Of a stretch of 64,000 nt of DNA, positions 57,778-64,000 are shown piece by piece; the stretch's first letter is position 1, and each line of letters begins with the position of its first letter. The translations under genes and the position numbers were made by a program. A model generated the notes under the pieces. It saw only the letters and a list, made by a program, of their open reading frames with translations. It was not told the origin of the DNA and searched no databases. The stretch comes from Ottelia alismoides (Eukaryota; Streptophyta; Magnoliopsida; Alismatales; Hydrocharitaceae): positions 248,001 to 312,000 of the forward strand of contig JAZKJV010006940.1 of assembly GCA_037367405.1 (NCBI GenBank), read 5' to 3'.

Positions 57778-58790
57778 TTTTTTTGAAGCGATTCAAAGTT
57801 TCATTCATCATGTCTAGCCGGCATCACAACAAAAGTTGGAAATACAAACCAAACCCGGTGTTCACTCACCTCTAGCGTAGGCTAGCAGAGGATCAGCCCA
57901 GAACAAGAACATCCATCAGTCAGCAACCCAAACTCGAAAGCACCAACTCCCACCTACCAGATTACTTAGTTATGCAAAACAGTTGAAGTTTAAAACTAAA
58001 CGAACCCCACATATCGATTTGAAGCATGGATAGAGCATGGATGAGTAGTAAAGGAGATAAATAATCTCCCTGACGAACACCATGATCTGGTTTTAAAAAA
58101 CCCACTGAGGTTCCATTAACTTTGAAGGAAGTTCTCATAGCGTGCAACTGAGCCTCATCCAGGAGATGAATTTATTTGCTAGGTTTGCCGCTCTTAGAGG
58201 TTCAAGGAGAAAACGACTAAGACGATTTTAAGGATTAAAGCTTTAGTTTTTGATCTCGACTAACAGTTAATAATGGAAGATGTAATTATAAAAGCATCAA
58301 CGCTTGGTCTTTCTTTTTAAAATGTGCATTGTGAGGGTGGGATCGAGGGTTTAAGGATCTTGTCCCATCTATTTGCCATCATTTTCGAAATGATTCGAAT
58401 GGGAAGATTTATCAAACTGATGGGTGATGATTTTCAATCTTAGTGGGGTCACTTTTTTGTAGATCAACGCAATAATAGTATTGTCGATGTGTTTCACTGT
58501 ATCTTGAATGAAGCCGATGATGTTGAACTGATTGACCATGCCCATTAAATCTTGTTTAAGTAGAGGCCAAAATTCTCGAATGAATTCGATGATAATGCTA
58601 TTCGATCCAGGCACTTTATTTCTTTTAAATGATCTAATTGTGGATTCCACTTCCTGTAGTGTGAAGTGCTCAACCAATGATTCATGATTTGGCGTTGAAG
58701 AAAACAAGCCCTTGGGTGTGTTCGTTTTGGGAATATCTCCAACAATAAAGGCACTATTCCTCTCCATTTCAATCACCTTCCTCGTACGGC
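57778..58790 (-). pseudogene. L1-type LINE remnant 3 (RT fragments and A-tail)
   Basis: On the minus strand FTLQEVESTIRSFKRNKVPG (about 58600-58665) and IIEFIREFWPLLKQDLMGMV match the N-terminal RT region of plant L1 elements. VNGTSVGFLKPDHGVRQGDY-LSPLL (58055-58130) is the palm before the catalytic YADD. The central part is deleted. The 3' end reads GAAACTTTGAATCGCTTC then eight A (57778-57786), a typical LINE end. Confidence 0.7.
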
Positions 58791-58955
58791 TATTTTCCTC
58801 ATCCCTTATTCCATCATTATTCCAATCTTTATTCTACCTTACCTACTATTATTCTACCTTATTCCTGTCCTTCCAGCCGAACAAGAATTTTGCCTTATTA
58901 CAGCTTATTCCTCACCTTTATTCTTGCTTATTTCTGAACCAAACGTACCTTTTGA
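58791..58955. mobile_element. Possible MITE fragment with TTATTCC words
   Basis: TTATTCC/TATTCTACC words recur from 58800 to 58935 and the block ends with GAACCAAACGTACC, whose inverse GGTACGTTTGGTTC is the kind of end seen on plant TIR elements. The other end (CGTACGGC near 58777-58785) is only loosely similar. It directly abuts the LINE 3 fragment. Confidence 0.4.
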
Positions 58956-59146
58956 GATTGCAATGTGGCATGACTTATGGGATCACTGAAAAAAATTTTG
59001 AAAAAAGAAAGAAGACCTCACTCACACCCTTGAAATCTGAGGTAAGGGCCCCATCAGATTTCTGCAGTGATTTTTGTTTGCTCTGGCCAAGGCCATCATT
59101 TTTCGAAATCTTGTATTTGAGTTCCCTCCTTCAAGTATTCAGAGTG

Positions 59147-59298
59147 GATCCTCTGCTGTAGTACAGCAGGTGCTGTACTCGCAAGTGCCGTCCGATGGGG
59201 ATCGGATGGTCTTTGTAGGGGACCGATCATCCCCGACCCCCTATGATGGCCGTCTGATCCATTGAACGGCTCCCGCGAGTACAACACCTCAAAGGATC
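59147..59298. mobile_element. Small foldback element
   Basis: Starts GATCCTCTGCTG and ends with the inverse-like CAAAGGATC. GGTGCTGTACTCGC near the left pairs with GCGAGTACAACACC on the right, and GTCCGATGGGGATCGGATGG with CCGTCTGATCC. About 150 bp, no coding capacity. Confidence 0.55.
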
Positions 59299-60079
59299 GG
59301 TCCTCTCGTCATATTTAACCTTGGCTCTTTGAGCCCACATTTTGAACTCATCAATTGTCAGATCTTCTAGCAAATTTAATTCTAAAAGATTCCCGTTTGT
59401 GGATCCATCAATCCTGGTTTCTAGTTTTTTATTCTCTCTCCCATGAGATTGATTTGTCTAGCTAGGTCCAGTAGTAGTCTTTTTCGTCAAGCCTTAATAA
59501 GGGATTTTACCTTTTTTTCATCTTCTAGCTCAACAGTGGAAAGGATTACCAGATCGAAGCTTCAAAGACCATGCTTTCTTCATCAATTCAACAAGGGATG
59601 GTTTCGAGAGCCAAAAGTTTTAAAAGATGGGGTTTGATTCCCTATAGTTTCCGCAAAGTAAGAGAAGGATCATATGGTTGCACCTTCCGATAAGGATATG
59701 ATAACACTTATATCAGCATCTTTAGCATCTTTATTCTCCAGTTTGCATAATTAGGGTCATCGCATACATGACTACTAGGCTTGATAATGGCTTCTTCCCT
59801 TTCTCTCTTTTGCTTTGCCTCTCTTTAACTTTTTATTCAAATGAAAAAGGCTGAGAAGATTAAGCTTTCTATTTGGACTCATCTCCTTCTGGAAATTCTT
59901 TCTGATTTCGGTTCCTGAATCTGATCTATTCCATCTGCTGCTGCTGTAAAGTGAAGCCCTTAAAAATTCGTTGGGAACCATTATGTCACATCCTAAGGCA
60001 CCCTTATGTCTGCCACTCCACCAGCCAACACTTTAGACATATGGATCTCATCATTTAGGGCAGAAGAGGCTTCATCAGA

Positions 60080-60082
<3 letters not shown>
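59299..60082 (-). other. Uncertain LINE-like remnants, minus strand
   Basis: Minus-strand readings between 59330 and 59640 (KLETRIDGSTNGNLLELNLL) resemble the linker between endonuclease and RT of plant L1 elements, which would fit LINE 3. The part 59640-60080 could be more of the same but has no diagnostic motif. Confidence 0.3.
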
Positions 60083-60112
<30 letters not shown>

Positions 60113-60116
<4 letters not shown>

Positions 60117-60498
60117 ATTATCCAATGAGCCCTGTGCCCATTTGAGATGAGATGAGCCCACTCATTTCTTACCATTATTTCCTATCTTTTTGGGCTTAAT
60201 AAGTATTTGTTTACAAGTGTTATATCATATTCTTACTACTAGTAACTATTTTCAGGAAAAAAAACCTTAAATTCATACAAAATGATTGTATTATTATTTG
60301 TATTACTATTCTCATTTATATTCTTACTAATGACCATTTCTTGTGAATCTAAGATCTTCTTTATATGAAAATAGTTACTAATAGTAAGAATATGATATAA
60401 CAACAGTAAATAAATAAGCATTGAACTCAAAATGATGGAAAATATTGGTAAAATATGATTGGGCTCATCTCATCTCAAATAGGCACAGGGTAGGATTT
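60113..60498. mobile_element. MITE A, with MULE-like terminal repeats
   Basis: Left end GAAAATTATCC...CCCTGTGCCCATTTGAGATG, right end its inverse (about 46 bp). The left end aligns over about 48 bases with the left end of the giant MULE (GAAAA-TTATCC-A, CTGTGCCCATTT, ATGAGCCC). It follows a TA tract (60083-60112). The AT-rich interior, with TATTCTTACTA-AGTAAC words, has no gene. Most likely a non-autonomous relative of the MULE. Confidence 0.7.
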
Positions 60499-60776
60499 CT
60501 TTCAAATAGGATTTGGTCCTTCCATCCCTAAAGAAGGCCAGCCTCTTTTGTGTATAAACAGGATGACTTTAGTAGAATACATATATAGTTTTGTATTATA
60601 ATGTGAAGTTTTAATGTTTGTATTATAAGGCGCATTTTTGTATGCGGCTTTGTATTTATAACGTGCACCTATAATACAAACTGTATGCGTATTCTACTAA
60701 AGTGTTCGTGATTTATACAAAAAAGGGCCGGCCTTCCTGAACTCAGGAAGGACTGCGTCCTATTTGAAAAGGCCCC
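60499..60776. mobile_element. Foldback element B
   Basis: A near-palindrome of about 278 bp. TTTCAAATAGGA, GGTCCTTCC, AGAAGGCCAGCC and GTAGAATACATATA on the left pair with their inverses on the right, around a TATAATGTG-rich middle near 60598-60665. A TA tract (60777-60788) follows. It is head-to-tail with MITE A, and the pair is bounded by TA tracts on both sides. Confidence 0.65.
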
Positions 60777-60788
60777 TATATATATATC

Positions 60789-62082
60789 TGTAATAATTTC
60801 CTGCGCGTATTACACCTGCAGGTCACTGCACATATCTGTATGGTTCATTATTCTTACCAGTCTGTATGTATTAAAGATGACACATGCATTGAATCCTTCA
60901 TTTCTAAATCAATTATATATAGTCTGAGCAATATAGACAGATTATTTTAAGTGGGGAGCTGTGGATCTTGCTTTCCCAACAAAATAATGGAGCGACAGGG
61001 CCATGTCTAGCTGGTGCCGGTCTTCCATATCATCTTGCCTCCAAATATGGACACCTCTCTCTCACAGAATATCAGAAGACCGAGAGGGAATCACACGTTC
61101 CACATTTCTTGTCGATGTGCAGCTGACGTAAAGATTCTGGTGATGGAGAGGTTCTAATTATGATGCGGATGTGTCGTATATATTATGTGGAGTCATGTCA
61201 TATCTAAGTGAACAGGTAAGTTTCTGTCTTAACTATATCTGATTGTGAGGGACAATCCATCGAATTATATTTTTATATTGTGAGATCGAGAGTCCAATCA
61301 GTCGGAATCCGATATGTAGATTTTGTCTTCACTTGATTATCATAAGAGCAAAGTCAAACTTGTCATGTTCTTAATTTATTTAGCCCTGCATGCCTTGGGT
61401 TATCTATCTTAATGGCTATCAGGTCTCATGGAAGTCTTACCGACACTAAAATAACCTCTACTTTCGAACACTATTTTTGATTAAACAGTCGGATTAAAAA
61501 GCTGCAGGTTACAGCTAAACGTGCGTGAAGGTCTTCCCATCCTCTTTTTTATTTTATTCTAGAATATATTGGTATTTAGTCGAAGTCAACGCAGCGAGAC
61601 AGTCCAACTTCTCCGTATATTCCATCTAATTTTCTACCTTCAGCTAATTACCATTACAACAAAAACTAATATATGACAATTACCATTACAACAAAAATTA
61701 ATATATGACAATGAATAATTTGAATATATGTTGTTGTATCTTTCAATGTTAAATTACAACAACAATATTATTTATTACAATGTTTACAATTTTGCAATTT
61801 GCAAAAAAAATCCAATAATCTATTGATCTTCTCATTAAAATTTATAGTAACCGATGCTAATTTAGCAATAGTAATGAGAGAAAGTTAACGGATATATAAT
61901 CGTCATTATGTGAGTCGCTACTATGAAGGACGAAGATAGGATTTAATTGTAGGAGGGGCCACACGTAAAATTGTACTTGCAATTTATTAGAAGAATTATA
62001 TTATTTCAAGAATCTTTTATTAACATTGTAAAGTTATCTTTATTTTTTTATACACATAAAATAAAAAAAGTATGATCAAACT
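60789..62082. other. Unassigned AT-rich interval
   Basis: No gene or element with clear ends was recognised. It contains a 32-bp tandem duplication (TACCATTACAACAAAAA-TA at 61649-61713). Confidence 0.4.
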
Positions 62083-62527
62083 TGTAGTGCTGCGAATCGC
62101 GAAAGCACGTGTAAACGAGATCAATCAAGAAAGCAGGGAAAGACATATTTACAAGGTTCACTCGTAACTGGGCTACGTCGATTGATTTTCACAATATGGA
62201 GAAAGAAAAGAGTACAAAGGATACAAAGAGCCCTAAACCTAAAGAGTTTATATGCTACTGTTGTACAGACAGATACTTGAAACAAATGGATTTATATACC
62301 CAACTAAAAATAGAATCGCTCATAAAAAAATTGCCGGGAGTGCTGCCACCCATGCCCTTGTTGGGGGGGGGGAGGGAAGAGTGCACCTGCTCCCCTCCCC
62401 CACCCCTCCCTCTAGACCCCCCCAACACCAAGCGAGATCCCCATCTTGTTGGGGTATGGTACGACATAAGGGGGTGCATACATGTTTCTTCAACATGGGC
62501 CATATGGTTAGGATTCAAGGCATATCA
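62083..62527 (-). repeat. Copia LTR
   Basis: 445 bp starting TG and ending CA, placed directly after the copia RNase H region on the minus strand. The polypurine-like TTCAAGGTGGAGATTAT (62530-62546, minus strand) precedes it, the usual string before the 3' LTR in Tork/Tnt1-type copia elements. A G-run/C-run stem lies at 62365-62425. Confidence 0.7.
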
Positions 62528-62559
62528 ATAATCTCCACCTTGAATTGAATCATCTAAGA

Positions 62560-63075
62560 AGCTTTGCCAAGCTTCACTGTGCCACCGCCTGCCCTCCTTG
62601 GGGCTACTGCCAAGTGTCGATATTGAGAAAGTCCAAACAGTATTTGAACTTACTCCCATAAACTGTATTTATCGGTTAGATTATATGTTGTACCAACCTT
62701 CTTCACCTTGATCATCTCCTCAGAACGAATTAAGTGATATCTGACATCTATGTGCTTGATCCTCTCATGATGCGCATGATCCTTGGCTAAGCATATCGCA
62801 CTGAGATTGTCACAATATACTACAACCTGATTTTATTGTAGACCAAGATATCCAAATAAGCCCTCTAGCCAGATGCCTTCCTTTGCAACCTCTGTCAAAG
62901 CCATGTACCCTGCCTCTGTGGTAGACAAAGTAATTGATGGCTGTAAGGTAGCCTTCTAACTAATGATTGAATTCTCTAAAGTAAAGATGTAGCTTGTCAT
63001 TGATCTCCTCCCATCGAGTTATGCAACATAGTTTGAATCCGAATATCCATCAACCAAACATTCCGAATCATTTCT
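62560..63075 (-). pseudogene. Copia RNase H, 3' end of pol, degraded
   Basis: Minus strand reads ECLVDGYSDSNYVA, SMTSYIFTLENSIISWKATL, QPSITLSTTEAGYMALTEVA, then VVVYCDNLSAICLAKDHAHH and ERIKHIDVRYHLIRSEEMIK, the hallmark order of Tork/Tnt1-type copia RNase H. Stops occur (after YVA, in FGYLGLQ). The upstream part of pol is absent from about 63076. Confidence 0.8.
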
Positions 63076-63079
63076 GTTG

Positions 63080-64000
63080 ATGTGTCTAATGTCTGATGTT
63101 CCTTAAGGATATCGAAAAATCCTTAAGCGCATCACGGAAGCATGAGGATCTCATCGTATGCGATCGGGAGTGACTAGTCGCACTAGTTGCTCGATGTAGC
63201 GGAATTTTAAAAAAATTTTCATGCGATGAAATCACATGATCAAAGAACACTTCTTGGATCGTTTCACCTAAACCACAAACAAGTATTAGGGTTACTTCTT
63301 GAAGCATGGTTGCGATCGAGTCTCTAAACGAAAAGACCTCCTGTCTCAAGTCCGATCCGACAGAGGAGATGCTTGCGAGCGTGTTGATAATATATGTGCT
63401 TCTCGCAATCCATGTTGCTTATCCAAGCGACGAATCTCCTGATCTCGTCACACGAGATAAGACGTCTTCTTCACGAGCGAGGCACGCCGAAGGAGATGGA
63501 GATCCAAGAGCAAATGATCCGGCGACATAACGGAGACACTGCAGTTATGGAGACTCTCTCTAGGGCTTCCATGGTGGATGGCCATATGAGAGAGAGAGAG
63601 GGCATGTAGAGAGAGAGAGAGCCTTATGTTCTCATTATGTGTAAAGAAGAGCAAAGGGGGTGCCTCTCCTTTTATAATATTTTGGGATCAACGGATCTCA
63701 ATCCATGGACAACACAAATCCAGTGGCTCACATTGATTTGTGTTTCTTTTAGTGGCCAAGATTTTGTTGGTAAAAACCAACAACAATTAATTTAATTTAG
63801 ATTAAATATATATTGATAAATCAATATGATTTAATCCCAAATTGAATCAATCAAGTATGGACATTGTGGAATGAAGATTGCCTCCTTTCATAATATGGGA
63901 GTTGGTGACAATCTCATGTCATCTCATGAGATCTCATGAGATTACATTATTCTATGGAAATCTCCAAGATTTACAACAATACTTGTTTTAAATTATTCAA
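63080..64000. other. Unassigned interval, possible promoter or LTR piece
   Basis: No recognised gene. It contains GA-rich microsatellites (63589-63625), a TATA-like CCTTTTATAATATTTTGGG (63667-63687) and short inverted CTCATGAGATCTCATGAG words (63923-63942). Such a GA-rich stretch plus TATA sequence is common in LTRs, but no partner copy lies in the window. Confidence 0.3.

Noticed and set aside
62196..62531. 111-codon plus-strand frame with a Gly/Pro-rich middle
   Set aside because: Lies in the copia LTR and owes its length to a G-run/C-run; no domain.

Overview
This is nuclear DNA from a flowering plant. The evidence is intron-split genes, a chloroplast RNA-binding protein gene of the cp31 family, and dense nested plant transposons (Athila-type gypsy, Tork-like copia, L1-type LINEs, hAT/Harbinger/MULE DNA elements). 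I cannot name the species. The window is AT-rich and almost wholly accessory DNA. No tRNA, rRNA, CRISPR or bacterial feature was seen.

Region 1 (1-21,078) is one host gene swollen by insertions. Only its last two coding exons lie here (7017-7298 and 21022-21078); they encode the second RNA-recognition motif of a cp31-like chloroplast ribonucleoprotein. The upstream intron fills the first 7 kb. It holds a small non-autonomous LTR element, a broken copia reverse transcriptase and three hAT-like MITEs. The last intron (13.7 kb) holds two degraded LINEs in the sense direction, one of them carrying two further hAT-like MITEs with 8-bp target duplications.

Region 2 (21,079-25,878) is the 3' flank. 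It holds a 1.3-kb Harbinger-type element with TAA target duplication, a weak Harbinger transposase relic, and a foldback MITE set between TA microsatellites.

Region 3 (about 25,879-57,080) is the centrepiece: a giant Mutator-like element (MULE) with about 70-bp terminal inverted repeats. From the left end runs a FAR1/MURA-type transposase (two exons, one in-frame TAG). From the right end, convergently, runs a gene of about ten exons ending in a Ulp1-type (C48) cysteine protease. Non-coding parts of the MULE are saturated with a degenerate word, (C)AGTAAG/T/C. A young 18.6-kb Athila-type gypsy element (LTRs 3.67 kb, target duplication GTAAG) sits between the two genes, on the minus strand. Without it the MULE would be about 12.6 kb.

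Region 4 (57,081-64,000) holds another half copy of the foldback MITE, minus-strand LINE remnants, a MITE whose termini resemble those of the MULE, a second foldback element, and the RNase H end and LTR of a minus-strand copia element. The rest is unassigned.
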